From the NCBI GenBank assembly GCA_036898135.1, contig CM072522.1:4950151-5014150 (forward strand): a stretch of 64,000 nt of DNA. Direction: 5' to 3'. This DNA is from Oncomelania hupensis (lineage: Eukaryota; Mollusca; Gastropoda; Littorinimorpha; Pomatiopsidae). Positions 1-11,167 of this stretch are shown in pieces. Position numbers and translations under genes: made by a program. The notes below the pieces were generated by a model, which saw only the letters and a program-made list of their open reading frames with translations, was not told the DNA's origin and did no database searches. Every line of letters begins with the position of its first letter. Positions within the stretch are counted from its first letter, which is position 1.

Positions 1-104
1 GTTTTCTACAATTTTTTAAATGCTATCCAAGTCCAATCCACTATTTCCTTTGCAAACTGTTCTCAGTGCACATGTCCGCGAACAAAAAATCTCATGTTAT
101 CCTG

Positions 105-205
105 TTGAATATAATACTTTGTTGTTCTTTATTTTGTTTTGTGTGATATATGTAAAATTACACAAAATACACATTTTCATGCAGTCATTACACACGATGG
201 CCCCA
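105..205. repeat. ~100-bp unit, also present at 57865-57965
   Basis: A stretch containing a GTTCTTTATT block, a spaced TTACACAAAA block and CAGTCATTACACA is repeated with minor changes near the end of Rab11 intron 4. Both units lie close to an R1 copy, but in different order. It is not coding. Its origin is not recognised. Confidence 0.6.
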
Positions 206-217
206 TGGAGGGAGGAT

Positions 218-239
218 GGGGGGGGGGGGGGGGGGGGGG
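218..239. repeat. poly-G run
   Basis: An uninterrupted run of about 22 G. Similar runs occur near 16339 and 34685. Such homopolymers are error-prone in sequencing, so the length is uncertain. Confidence 0.9.
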
Positions 240-307
240 TACCTGCTAATGCACAGTATAATGCTCTTGGTGTTTTGTGTGAATTTAAGTGTTGCACATA
301 ACTTAGC

Positions 308-902
308 ATCCCCTGCGGGGGTGCCAGGGGTTTCACTATAAATAGTATCTCCACTTTCTGAAAATTTAGTGCTTTAAATTCCCACTGTCACTGTCTTTCT
401 CCTTCGTTCTGTCTCATTCCTACTCTGTTCTATCAATCTACTATACTATCTTCTTCTTCGCTAGACCAGTCACCTACCTTTTTTCTTGAAAACTCTTCCT
501 GGACAAAACTCCTCAGTTGCGTGTGAGGTCTGTTGGATCAGCTTGGAAATATTGGACGCTTTCTGCCAGGTGGTCACTGGGGCTTCCTATGATGTTATTA
601 TTTGGCAAAGTAGGCATTTTATATGTATGTGTTTTGTTGATATTTTATAATGATGTTTGTATTCTATTTTGTTTTTGTAAACGGGGGTTTGATAAATTAG
701 AGTATAGCCTCAACATCACCTGCGTGGAATGTCTTTATTGTAAAGTGACCGGCTGGTGGAGTGCCTTCAGTGTTGCCACTAGGGTTGTTTCGGCAGATCT
801 TTTATGCGGATCAGGGGTGAGTCCTATTTCAGAGAAGTGTGGTCCTGATTTGGTTCGGAAGAGTCCGCTGGACCTAAAGCAATAATCATGTAATGTAATG
901 TA
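308..902 (+). mobile_element. R1 retroelement, copy 1, full length with TSD
   Basis: This is one of about ten copies of a 570-600 bp repeat named R1 here. It begins with a G/C-rich stretch, then a TATA-like TATAAATAGTATC, a pyrimidine-rich leader, a long weakly hydrophobic open frame without ATG, and a 3' end reading GGTCCTGATTTGG followed by a TAATG-type tail. The 12-bp direct repeat ACATAACTTAGC flanks it exactly (296-307 and 903-914). A target duplication of this length plus a simple tail indicates target-primed reverse transcription, that is, mobilisation by a LINE. I do not recognise it as a named family. Confidence 0.8.
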
Positions 903-914
903 ACATAACTTAGC

Positions 915-1229
915 TATACCTAACATTTGTAACAGTTGCCTTCCTTGCATGATTACACATTGCATCCGTGCGATTGCAAAGCGTGTGAATGGCTCGGCAA
1001 TGCTTATGCAATCAAATCCACTTGTTTCACGTTAGCAAAGTTGTTTCATGTTATAGTAAAATCATGAATTGTACATTACATTGTCATGTAATAGTGTCTT
1101 CTTGTAGTGAAATGACACAGCTACCCACTTTAATAAATTCGAAAACAGCCAGTGACAGAAATGGCAAACTGCATGGCATGTACGCATTGAAAAATTATTG
1201 ATGAACTAACATAAAATTGAAATGTACTC
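915..1229. other. no recognisable feature
   Basis: AT-rich sequence within Rab11 intron 1. Short open frames here have no recognisable motif. Confidence 0.6.
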
Positions 1230-1549
1230 AACCGCTGTTAACCCCTTAACCGCCCACCGCTGAACGATGTTCGGCTTGATTTTCTGCTTCCTGTGTGCTC
1301 AAAGATGAACGCCGTCCGGCGGTTATTCGTCTGCATTCTGTATTCACCCAAGAAGGGAGGTAACAGCAGTTAGAAATCTCCAACCAACGGTTCTTTCCCT
1401 TTGACCGTTATAAATTGCAAAAACCGAAATTTGCACAAGTTTTGAAATTTCAGTACATCTCAGTGTTCAGTCATGAAGCGAAATGGCGGACAGTGGACGA
1501 TGAGGGGGTACTACGAGGTCTGTTTTCGGAGGATATTCAGCACTTGTGA
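1230..1549 (+). pseudogene. DNA-transposon 5' fragment with acidic N-terminal motif
   Basis: Starts at GTTAACCCCTTAACCGCCC, which looks like a TTAA-flanked piggyBac-type terminus. At 1493-1549 a frame encodes DDEGVLRGLFSEDI and then stops. A plausible ATG (ATGGCGGACAGT) lies a few codons upstream but in another frame, so there is a frameshift. The D-E-G-x-x-x-G-F/L-x-x-x-D/E-I pattern recurs in two other elements in this window (7960-8045 and 29808-30011). The fragment is cut at about 1555 by a Helitron-like repeat, and no 3' terminus was found. The superfamily is not certain. Confidence 0.4.
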
Positions 1550-1554
1550 CTTGC

Positions 1555-1740
1555 AATATTTAACATTAAAATAAGTTGAGTGCTCAGAAAGAAAAAAAAC
1601 GGCATTAAAATGCAAATACCAACTGATCTTTTTATGCTATTGACCTTGCATGAGATGACCTTGACCTTCAGTGACCTTGACCTTGGGAGACCTTGACCTT
1701 CACATGACCTCTCATGCATGTTTGATCAAATAACCCAATG
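1555..1740 (-). mobile_element. Helitron-like AGGTCA-rich repeat, fragment
   Basis: Reverse-orientation copy of the repeat typified by 53105-54190. It shares the GACCTTGACCTT runs and the block that reads, on the opposite strand, TTGGGTTATTTGATCA. The diagnostic 3' end is missing. Confidence 0.6.
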
Positions 1741-3034
1741 TTGTTGCCACAGTGCCTTACTGGTCGCTCTTTAGATGGGCCAACGCTATTCAGAGCTGAT
1801 TCTAGGATTTTGAAGAAGTGGGGGCAGGCCCCCCTTCCTTAAAAAAAAGGGGGGGGATTATGCCCCCCTCTGACCAAAACAGTGGGGGCGTCTTCTCGGC
1901 ATATATAGGGTGTACACACAAACAAATATCCATACCTGTTTTCTCCCGTGATGTTCCCGGATAAACTATTAAACAGTCAAGTGTTGCATTCTCTCCAAAC
2001 AGTAAGTATACACATATCGCAGACAAAATATATCACAAACTGGTATCTGTAACCTTGCTTTCACAACTGTTGCATAAAAGCTCTGCTATTTTAGAAGATC
2101 AGTCATGGGAAAACAGTGTGACTGTTAGTATGTTTCCTTTTCTTCACAGTTCCTCCAATGAATTCGAAGTCGAAAAGCGTGCGCTTTTTCGAAGCCATTC
2201 TGATTCTGATTGTAAACCAGTTCCAACCAGTCAGGTTCATCGATGCCATACTCAGAAGAAAGGTGATTGGTCAAAAAGAATAGCATCAGCCAATGAAAAT
2301 TTGAGACACATCGCATATACAAGAGAGCAACTTCCGTTTAACTCCAGTTTCCGCTACGCCCCAGCAGACGACAGAAACGTCACAGTAAAGCCCGCTTCGA
2401 TCAAGACATGTAGCGGGATATTTCCAAACTCCGCAGGATCGCGAACGCGCTCATCGAATTTCTTTGCGGGAAAAAAGCTTTTTGTGCGTGATCCCGCGCC
2501 CTAGAATCAGCTCTGCTATTGCCTACTCGACGGTAAACCATGCGAGCCAAGCCAAGCCAGTGAGGCTGAAGCATCGCGTCAGCCGTTTGCCTATCGTTTA
2601 TAGCAAAGCTGCTAGAGCAGTCAGAAGAACACATACCATTCTTAAATTATCAATATCTTTTGACTCCTAATATTTTTCTATCGCTGTTAACATATTCTGA
2701 AAGAGAAACTATTTTGTTAAACAACGACACCAAACACAACTATTTTATGATAAAATGTGTTGCTTGTTGATGTGTAAAACTGAATACTTTGCGAGCTTGT
2801 ATATATTCATATGCAAATACGGCTTTTTTTTAACACTCTGCTCAAAATCCTTACATTTGCCAACAACATGCTACCACTCTTCTGAGAGCCACGCACGTCT
2901 GCTTGCATAACAACTGTTAGTTTTGTTGCAACATTAACATTTTATCTCTAAATTTATTATTAATAAGCATACTTACCATGACTCCGAAATGCAATGTTAT
3001 TGGTGTTGCTAGGTAAATGCCCATAAAAACGAAA
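1741..3034. other. unassigned intronic sequence
   Basis: Contains G-rich and C-rich runs (about 1818-1890) and a 149-codon open frame at 2055-2504 that resembles no family I know and has no repeated counterpart here. I see no RNA gene and no confident coding region. Confidence 0.4.
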
Positions 3035-3608
3035 GTTACATTACATTACATAATTGTTGCTTTAGGTCCAGCGGACTCCTCCGAGCCAAATCAGGACCGG
3101 ACAACCCCCAATCCGCATAAAAGATCTGCTGAAACAACCCTAGTGGGAAAACTGAATGCCCTCCACCAGCCAGTCACTTTACAATAAAGACATCCCACGC
3201 AGGGGACGGCTGAGGCTTCACCCCAATATATTGAACCCCTGTTTACAAAAACAAAATAGAATACAAACATCATTATAAATTATCAACAAAACACATACAT
3301 ATAAAATGCCTACATTGCTAAATAATATCATAGGAAACCCTAGTGACCAACTGGCAGTAAGCGTCCAATATTCCCAAGCTGATCCAACAGACCTCATACA
3401 CAAACAAGGAGTCTTGTCCCGGAAGAGTTTTCAAGAAAAAAGGTAGGAGACTGGTCTAGCGAAGAAAACGATAGTATAGCAGATTGATAGAACAGAGCAG
3501 GAATGAGAAAGAGCAAATGAGAAAGACAGCGACAGTGGGAATTTAAAGCACTAAATTTCCAGAAAGTGGGGATACTATTTATACTGAAACCCCCGGCACC
3601 CCAGCCCG
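3035..3608 (-). mobile_element. R1 retroelement, copy 2 (reverse)
   Basis: Reverse complement of R1. The tail is read as repeated ATTAC at about 3035-3050, then the GGTCCAGCGGACTC block, ending near the G/C-rich 5' block at 3590-3608. It abuts a LINE-B fragment in the same orientation. Confidence 0.8.
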
Positions 3609-3611
3609 AAA

Positions 3612-3790
3612 AAATAATCATAGAGTTGCTTCCCCTGCACCTGCCAGATCTTGTTAAAGATAATGGTGACTGTGCCTATCATCTCTTCTCCTCCTGCTTG
3701 AAGCAGTTCCGCGGGTATGTTGTCCACTCCAGCTGACTTCCCTTTCTTCTGCTGTTGCACTGCTGCCTCAACTTCTTCTCGGAGAAATCA
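3612..3790 (-). pseudogene. LINE-B reverse transcriptase fragment
   Basis: The reverse strand encodes KKGKSAGVDNIPAELLQAGG, matching residues 79-98 of the intact LINE-B frame at 22542-24266, followed by a diverged TIIFNKIWQ. Both ends are truncated. It has neither the catalytic FADD region nor the LINE-B tail. Confidence 0.8.
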
Positions 3791-4479
3791 TTTGCTATGA
3801 TTGTATTTGTCTAATATCAAATATATTTTGTGTGAACTAAATAAAGTGATGAAAACAAAAATCTTGTAGCCTCTTGTGGTTACATGCATCAGGTACCTCT
3901 ACATCTTCAGAAGAAACATCACTCACTTCAACATCATATAACTCGCATTTGCTGGTGCATCCCAGTTGTCCAATTTCGTCTTCATCCAAAGCCTAAAAGC
4001 TTTTCTTCAGAGTCAGAAGCCATAATGATTTTAAGGATAACAGCCTTGTCTGCCATTTTGCAAGATCCGATCGCAAACTTCATAGAAATGTTTTTTTTTT
4101 ATTTCTTGGCAAAAATTAGGCCGAAAACTTGATACATGCACTGGAAGATTCAGTCACCATTTGAAAACAGGAAGTGAAGTTTTGAGGAGTCCCGTATGTG
4201 CGTAACCATGGTTGCAAAGGGAGAGTTTATAGTAGGTATCTGATGGTGAGATAGGCTGCCGACAGTGAATGAGAGAGAGAGTTACGGTTGAAAAGCATGT
4301 CTGTAATAATTTTCTATTTAATTTAATTACGTAGCAGAGCCACATAATCAATTGAACATTTGAAAGTGCCAATTCAAGGTGACAGTGCAGACTATATCAG
4401 GTCCATTGAACTATTATGCGTATGTTTTTTCATGTGATTTTCTAGCCTGGAAGCACGAGTTTGATTGACTGACTCTTGT
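3791..4479. other. no recognisable feature
   Basis: Intron sequence. Short open frames look incidental. No repeat shared with other parts of the window was noticed. Confidence 0.5.
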
Positions 4480-4775
4480 CAGAGCTGCCAACTCTTCTGA
4501 AGGATGAGAGTTCGGAGTATAAACCAAGGTCTAATCTGTGCATTTTGTTGCTGACGCTCATGTCCTAGCCAGCTACACAAATACACCCAGTAAGCACTAG
4601 GTCCCTTCTCCTCCATCCAAGTTCACCCAAGATTGTGCTACCTGGGCGTTAGACTATATGCCTAAAGGCTGCAAGTGGGCGCCATGGGTTGCTTGAGTTA
4701 GATCCTATATTGGCCATCACCTTGAGCAGCTCTCACTGGATTAGCACTGTATAAGAATGATAATAACCATGCAGC
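4480..4775 (+). repeat. R2 SINE-like repeat, copy A
   Basis: A ~300 bp repeat with five copies in the window. Diagnostic blocks in order are GAGTATAAAC, a GACGCT(C/T)ATGTCCTAG block, TACACAAATACACCCAG, TTGAG(C)TAGATCCT, and a 3' end reading TTGAGCAGCTCT...CTRTATAA. It ends in an AT-rich tail. The 3' motif resembles the 3' end of CR1/L2-type elements, so it may be a SINE or a short non-autonomous LINE derivative. Confidence 0.75.
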
Positions 4776-5548
4776 TTCAAGAGTGAGTCCTTGGTGTCTG
4801 GTCACCGTTATGGTACAAACATATTTATTACGGAAAATCCATAAAATTGACACAACATTCTGAATATACGGTTTTTATTTGCCTGTTCCTGTCAGCAATT
4901 TTCCCTCCAAATATAAAAACAAAAACCGCTGATTTTGTGTGTCAGTCAGAGCACTGACAACACATTTCCCTCCTGGTTTGCCCCTGTGGTGTGGTTTCCC
5001 TGAGTAAGTTAATCCGTTAGTGTGCAAGCGTGTTCTAATTTAGAATGTATGCGCATGTGCAAAGTGGTTTCTCATAACTTCCAGAGTAGGCTTACTAGTG
5101 GTGAAGATGACGGCTACCAAGGGGCATGTGTCTGAGGAAGGAGACGAATCCACAGAGAACGTACACCTCCAAAAGTGCTGTAGAAAAACAAGGAAAAAAT
5201 TCAAAAATTTAAACAGGACTACACAGAAAAGTGGCCATATCTTGTGGTGGGCAACAAAAAGGGAAACCATTTGAAGCTCTACTCATTGCCAAATCCATGC
5301 CAGGAGATGTCTTTTGAGGGAGCTGTAAAGAAAGGGATTACAGAGATATGAAGATTGCATACTATAGGTTCCTTCAGAAACAACAGTAACCGAAAAGACA
5401 TTTGAACATGTACATAGTGTAAATACAAGGTATTATGTATTAGTGTCATGGAAAATTGCTGCCTATTCTAAATAAAATTTTTTTAGTTCCTGAAACTCAC
5501 ATTTTGGGGTAAGCATGTTCTGGGGTAGTGTAGGGTCTATAGTATAAA
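4776..5548. other. no recognisable feature
   Basis: AT-rich intron sequence. Nothing supported. Confidence 0.5.
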
Positions 5549-6805
5549 CAGACCTGCCTACCCTTCCTTCCGTAATCTTCCGTAATTTTATGGAATTTGA
5601 CCCTCTATTACGGGAGTATGAAATTTTATGCAAAATTACGGAGAGAACAATCGAAAAACTACGAAATTTATATAGCCGTGTAAATTTGTTAAATTATTGT
5701 CTGCTACGCCTAGAAGTCGACAGAGTAATCGCCCTTGCACAAGAGCAAGTGTTTAGAGAGTTGCGATTGGACGTTGTGAACCAATGAACATGCTTGAACG
5801 TTACGAGCTTAGATTGTCACGCCGATCTTGAGTGAAAATGGTGAGTGGAGAAAGTTCTAATCGGGCTAAAGTTGCACATTTACATGAGATAGACCACGAA
5901 TCAGAAGATTCTGAGTGTGTAGAGTTTGCTCAAGTGCAGAAGAAGAAGAAAAAGCTGCAGTTGCAAGTATTTCGTTCGGATTAAATGAGGACTTGGCCTT
6001 GTCTTGTGGCTTCAAAAAACATGGCCCAGAATTATACGTGTACATGTACTGTTCTGTGTGCGACTCTGACTTCTCAGTTGGGCATGGAGGAGCAAACGAC
6101 TGTTAGCAGCTGGTCCCCAAATCTCGCCATGAAGACACCAGATATGTCAGGCAAGAAGAGCTGGATCATCTCAAATGTGCCTACTCCAGGCAGCTGGCAC
6201 AATATAAGGAACAGTTAAAAAAAAACTGCAAAATTTGTACAGGGTAGTCTTTTCAGTGTGGTCGATTTCAACTGTAATTAAATGAACCTCACAATGTGCT
6301 ATTGTTATTGGTAAAGTAAACGTATTCACAGTTACAAGTCCTTATTTTGACAGCTGATGAAACTTTAAAAAAATAAAAATAAAGCAAACTTTGAATTAAT
6401 TTATGTGCAGTGCCTATTCCTGTGAATTACACATCTTTATCATAAAAATGACATTTGAGTCAATCACCTGTAATGTAAATAAAACTCCTGTGGAACAGTT
6501 ATCCTTCATGGCAACCGGGTCAGGGATACATGTGCAGGTTTATCTTTTGTTGCATGGCATGGTCTCTCATGATACTAATTACTATTTTAAAATCTGTTTC
6601 ATATTGTTTCCTTTTTTTTGCTATCCTTTTAAAAAATTTTTTGTTTGCTTTTTAAGTAGTAAACATGCTGTGAATTTATTCATACCTTGGTTATTCAGAA
6701 ACAACGCGTTTCCTCATGTCTGTAGAATTACTGAAGGAATATACAAAATTATTGAAATTCACAGGGAAGACTACTGATCAGTAATGTGTAAGGTAGGCAG
6801 GTCTG
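5549..6805 (+). mobile_element. CAG-ended DNA transposon with ~6-bp TSD (zinc-finger type), 1257 bp
   Basis: The terminal inverted repeats are CAGACCTGCCTACC at the left and its complement GGTAGGCAGGTCTG at the right. They are flanked by TATAAA and TATCAA, a 6-bp duplication with one mismatch. The left subterminal region repeats CCGTAAT several times. The interior retains a degenerate zinc-finger coding stretch (see 5838-6220) but no catalytic domain, so it is non-autonomous. The closest match by TIR and TSD is 14816-15750. The CAG start and zinc finger fit hAT-like transposons, but canonical hATs make 8-bp TSDs. Confidence 0.8.
5838..6220 (+). pseudogene. transposon-encoded C2H2-like zinc-finger fragment
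   Basis: An ATG at 5838 opens a 48-codon acidic then lysine-rich frame (HESEDSECVEF, then KKKKK). After a frame change the sequence reads YCSVCDSDFSVGHGGANDC, and after another stop or shift it reads KSRHE and later CAYSRQLAQYKEQLKK. The CxxC...HGG...(H) arrangement matches the zinc finger at 18330-18683 in another CAG-ended element. Stops and shifts show that it is dead. Confidence 0.7.
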
Positions 6806-6913
6806 TATCAACCTAAGAAGAAAATGCTCTACATTCGAACCACTTATTTGGGATAATTTCTCTTAACGGCCCTGATAATCATGATGCCTCTTGAAAGTAA
6901 TAATCTGTTATAG

Positions 6914-7042
<129 letters not shown>

Positions 7043-7089
7043 TAAGTCTATATTTATTGCAAGTGTTTTTTCCCATTCATAGAAATGTG

Positions 7090-7695
7090 AGTCTATGTTC
7101 TCGCACACACACACACACCCTCACTCTCCCCCCCCCCCCCCTCTCCCCCCCTCAAAAAAGGATGAAATCAAGGTTTTTTCAAATCTGTGCAAGACGTGGT
7201 AAATAATCCAAAAATTACATTTGTTAAATAAATGTGTTCGTACATCTGTCGCAGTCTGTGTGCAAAACTTGCAAGTGGATTAATATGTCAGAATTTATTT
7301 CAACTATCACAACCAAACTTGTTAAGATGGTGTGTACCCATGAGACCTCATAAATGATCAGTGAATGACTTCACTTCAAGGTCAAGGTCACAGTCAAAAA
7401 AAAGTCAACACATGAGTTTTTCAAAAAATTTAACTTTTTTTCCTATAATATTGAATTTGTTATTCTTTGATGCATGATAAATATCAATGAGACACACATA
7501 CTATACATATTTGGTCAACCTCCTACAAGGTCAATGGCATAGGTACTTTGAAGTGATCCTAAAGTATGAGAGATACTAAGTCCAAACTTTAGAGATGATA
7601 GATTGATCTTTCATATATGTTTCATCAAGGTCAAGGTAATTTTAGGTCTTGCAAAAATAGAAAAAAAATAGGTTATCGCAGTGGAATGGCATTTG
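7090..7695 (+). mobile_element. Helitron-like AGGTCA-rich repeat
   Basis: Starts with a (CA)n/poly-C block (7104-7150). It then has the family blocks AATCTGTGCAAGACG, TTTCAACTATCACAACCAAAC, GAGACCTCATAAATGATCAG, CAAGGTCAAGGTCAC and TTTGATGCATGATAAATA. It breaks off at 7695 after CAGTGGAATGGC. The start lies only about 50 bp downstream of a Rab11 exon. No 3' terminus is present. Confidence 0.7.
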
Positions 7696-7959
7696 CCACT
7701 TGCAAGGCCCATTCAGGCCAGCGAGCTCGGTGCCGTTGTTTCCTTGCAAGGCGCATTCGGTCCCGCGAACTGGCAACTGTCAAACAGAATGCATTGCTTA
7801 AAACTTTTTCCTGGAATAACTTCAGTTTCCGGTTTATTTTTTCACTAGATCTACACAGTGGAATAGGAGATAGTCTTTTCATGGTGATTTTTTTTAAAAC
7901 CAGAAAGTTTTTGGCCCAATTTTCAGTGTCGCAAAGATGGAGGAATATATGGTGTTCAG

Positions 7960-8330
7960 TTATCAGTGAAAACGACAATGACTTTATGGGCTTTACACTA
8001 GAAGAAATAACGAAAGGAGAGGTGTTTGATGTTGACATGGTTTAAGTAGTTAACCCAAATCGCCTTGATTTTGACAATTTTGACCATCAGCAGAGCTCAC
8101 AGAACTGACCGACATGATCTGTTGGTCAGTTCTGGGAGTTCAGTAGAAAGTGATTCAGATCAGGAATTGCAAGCTGTTGCTGTTCCCAGCAAAAGAAAGA
8201 AGAAAAGAAATACAGAAGACAGGACTGATAGTAAAAAGAAACAAAAAGTAGAAACAAAGTGTACAGTGTTAGCAACTTTGGTGTCTTCTTTACCCATTCG
8301 GACTTTGACTTAGTCATCGTTTATAGTAAC
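7960..8330 (+). pseudogene. transposon-like acidic N-terminal fragment
   Basis: A frame ending at 8045 reads SENDNDFMGFTLEEITKGEV. A second frame (8065-8313) is acidic then basic: SSVESDSDQELQAV followed by PSKRKKKRN, like a nuclear-localisation segment. The DFxGFxxxEI pattern is shared with 1493-1549 and 29808-30011. Lack of a continuous frame suggests decay. I cannot name the superfamily. Confidence 0.4.
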
Positions 8331-8435
8331 TAAGTCAGTCAACGTCCAAATGGGTAAAGAAGACACCAAAGTTGCTAACACTGTATGGTTTGTTTCTACT
8401 TCTTGTTTCTTTTCACTATCACTAGGTCTACCTGT
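8220..8435. repeat. long inverted repeat (hairpin) with a 14-nt loop
   Basis: The left arm (about 8220-8314) and right arm (about 8329-8435) are reverse complements. The innermost 50 bp are nearly perfect: AGCAACTTTGGTGTCTTCTT pairs with its complement, flanked by ACTAAGTC next to the loop. Outer parts are recognisable but diverged. The loop is 8315-8328. The left arm overlaps the basic coding fragment above, so the right arm is an inverted copy of part of it. Confidence 0.85.
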
Positions 8436-8986
8436 CTTTTTCATTTGTCTTCTAAACAAAGAAGATATGTAGGGCCTACTGATAGTTTAACAAAACATAG
8501 GTTCTTTAATTAAATTTTTATTATGCTGTTTCTTTCTCTCTTTAAAAAAAAATCCATGTGGATAATTTTATTTTCTTTAAGATCAGCATACCTTGTGCTA
8601 TTAATAACAGCTTTTGTGAACTCTTTGCTGAACAATAGCCCTAAAAAAAAGTTTTGATCCGGACATCTGTGAAAACATGAAACTGTTGTCCTTGAATTTT
8701 GTGTGTGCATTTTCTGTATCAACCATACCTTTTAAAAACACATTAGTGACAGTATATGTATAATTACCACCTGTAGTAGCAATCTAATCTTGTATGTAGG
8801 CAGACTTGCATCTCTTTACAGTCTGTATAGTTATTTTTAGCTTTCTTATATATTTGTATGTTAATCTCTAGCTTAGACTTTCGCCAGTGAATCTCTGCCT
8901 GACATCTTTGCTCTTTTGCTTCTTAACACTTCCTCACAAAACCAAGGCGTTTCTGGGCAATCATCCACTCTCTTTTTTGACATATG

Positions 8987-9410
8987 CAGAGGTGCCAACC
9001 CCCAAAACTTCTTGTCAGTATTTCCGGACCCGTTTGTCAGTATTTTTTAACACTGGTCAGTATTTTGTTTCTCTCAAAACCCAGCCTTTGACACTATAAA
9101 GTAACGATAGGCTTCCCTCTGAAACAGCAGGCTATTTTCAGTCCTCTAAAATCACCATGAAAATCAGCTTGTTGAACACCATACTTGTTTTACTCTAAAA
9201 TCACCATGAAAATCAGCTTGTTGAACACAGCGACGTTCAGTGAGTGCAGGAGTACTATTATGAGACCAGAAACCGGTACAGAAGCACCGCTGGCAAAGAT
9301 AAACGATCGGCAACTTGTCCTCCGTATTTTTATAAAAGCTACCGTATTTCCGTATTTAATTCACTTCGCCAGAATTAAATACGGTCATTCCGTACTGGTT
9401 GGCACCTCTG
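8987..9410. mobile_element. CAG-ended DNA transposon, 424 bp, 6-bp TSD
   Basis: The TIR CAGAGGTGCCAACC is at the left and GGTTGGCACCTCTG at the right. CATATG is duplicated on both sides (8981-8986, 9411-9416). It is a deletion derivative of the element at 17894-18886, in opposite orientation. The two share the CAGTATTTCCGGACCCG block at one end and the CGTATTTAATTC palindrome region at the other. An internal ~35-bp block (ATCACCATGAAAATCAGC) is tandemly duplicated. Confidence 0.9.
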
Positions 9411-9416
9411 CATATG

Positions 9417-9990
9417 GGGCATGCTTACGTACTAATTCAGCAAGTCTTATTGTAAAGTTCAGCCAACTCTTCCGAAGTCAGTGAGAAGCCTTGAATGCAG
9501 CAGTACTTTTCTAAACTCACTGCTATCAATGCATTTTAGATTTCTGCAAATAATCTTCAGTGGATGTTTTGGTCGATAAATCTGTCAAAATACTTTGAAC
9601 AAAATGGTCTTTGGTAATCGTCAACACTGACTGAACTGACAAGGGGACTGCCTGGATTATGGGTAATAACCCATTGAAGAATGTGCCCATGTTCTTGGGT
9701 GTTTTTTTTTAATCGACACAATCCACTTGCTTCCAAAGCTTTAGCAAGAAGCCTAGTATTAGACTCCTTGGGATTATGAAAGTGAAAATTAAAATCACGA
9801 AAAAGAAAAAAAAAAATCCTGATGATCGAATCTAGCAGTGCAGGACAATCATCATGAAACACTGTATCGGAAAGGTTTGATCATGGAGGGCGATATAAAC
9901 ACATAATTAGTAGAGTTTGCTTTCCAACAGTAAGCATCGCTATAAGATGTTCAGTTCAAATGACTTGTAAACAAAAAAAGTTATCATTGT
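9417..9990. other. no recognisable feature
   Basis: A 101-codon reverse-strand open frame (9557-9862) carries no motif I know. Nothing else is supported. Confidence 0.5.
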
Positions 9991-9994
9991 AGCC

Positions 9995-10275
9995 TAAGGC
10001 AGGACTAACTTGCCTTGTCTACAGGCTAGAAACCAATGGTGCCTGACAGGTGTGGGATTGATATAGCATCTGGGAGTTACATTTCTCCAAATGTTATTTA
10101 CTTGAGGGGGTTTTCTCCAGGTACTTCGGTTTGCTCCCCCAGCAAAATTTCAAAAACACACCTAGGTAAGTTGGGTTTGGGCGTGCCACAGGCTGTGACT
10201 ACACCTTTTACCAAAGGTGACCCATAATTTCCCAATATAAAGGGACAATAAAGTGTCCAAAAAAAAAATTAAACA
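9995..10275 (+). mobile_element. SINE-N copy (degenerate)
   Basis: Homologous to the reverse complement of 44813-44998: GGACTAACTTG, GAAACCAATGGTGCC, GTGTGGGATTGAT, then GGTTTTCTCCAGGTACTTC and GGTTTGCTCCC. The TGGGATTGAT position corresponds to a B-box-like element, suggesting a Pol III origin. It ends in an A-rich run at about 10258-10270. The TTTTCTCCGGGTAC central block is shared with the tRNA-Arg SINE at 26157. Confidence 0.65.
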
Positions 10276-10691
10276 AAAAATAAAGTTGAGGTGTGACTTG
10301 TACAGGACAGCAACACTACCACCACCTCTATCATTCTTAGGATTATGTTCAAAACAGTAGCCAGCTGGAGTAAGATCTTTGATAGTAACCATCACCACAC
10401 GCATTTAACTGTTTCTGACATAATAAACACCCAGGGCTAGAAATTAACTTTTTTCTTTGGGGGCCACCGGGCCCCTTGATTGAAAAATGTGAGGGCCCAC
10501 AAGCAACTTTCGGGGCCCAACTTGAAAAATAATGCAAACTAATAACAAAAGAATTATTGACAATATAATAAGTAGAAAGTACAATTTGTCTGATAATCTA
10601 AAATAAAAACAATTGAATTTCCAATTTTGCTGAGTGATGTCATTTTTATTTGCCTTTTCTTTCACTTTCAAACATTACCAACAAAAAAGGG

Positions 10692-10696
<5 letters not shown>

Positions 10697-10724
<28 letters not shown>

Positions 10725-10750
10725 TCCACCCACACACACACACACACACC
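10697..10750. repeat. (CA)n microsatellite
   Basis: An interrupted CA dinucleotide run inside the transposon 10432-11834. Confidence 0.95.
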
Positions 10751-11167
10751 CAGTGACACACATATTCCAGTGACTAGTGAGCCTGAAATGGCCATTAAAC
10801 AAAATAGAAAAAAATCAAGTGAGTCTCTTGTATAATACTTTTCAGTTTTGTGACTAAGTATTGCACAATACACATCATTAAATTAATATGAGTAACCTAA
10901 CAAAAAATCTGACCTCAATGCACAAAAGTTCAAAACAAAACCATGAACGGGAACTAAACTTAACAGTACTCTTCCTCGTTCACTTCAAGGCCATGCCATG
11001 AAAATCTTTTTTTTCCACCCTTCATTGTAGTTCCTTGATATTTTTTCCTCTTCATACTTCTTTTTTCTCTCTTTTTCTTGTTCTTTCCTTTCGTCGACGT
11101 TTTCTTCTGGCGTCTTTCGCTTCCCAAAAATTGGAAAATACGCCATCGCCGATTGTTATTTTTTATT

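Noticed and set aside
20..301. protein with a glycine tract at the window start
   Set aside because: The glycine run is a poly-G homopolymer and the frame has no other support.
308..902. R1 as a solo LTR
   Set aside because: It lacks TG...CA ends. The TSDs are 11-14 bp and variable, and the 3' end has simple-sequence tails, which fits LINE-type insertion instead of integrase.
2055..2504. 149-codon protein
   Set aside because: No recognisable motif, domain or repeated counterpart. Too weak to call a gene.
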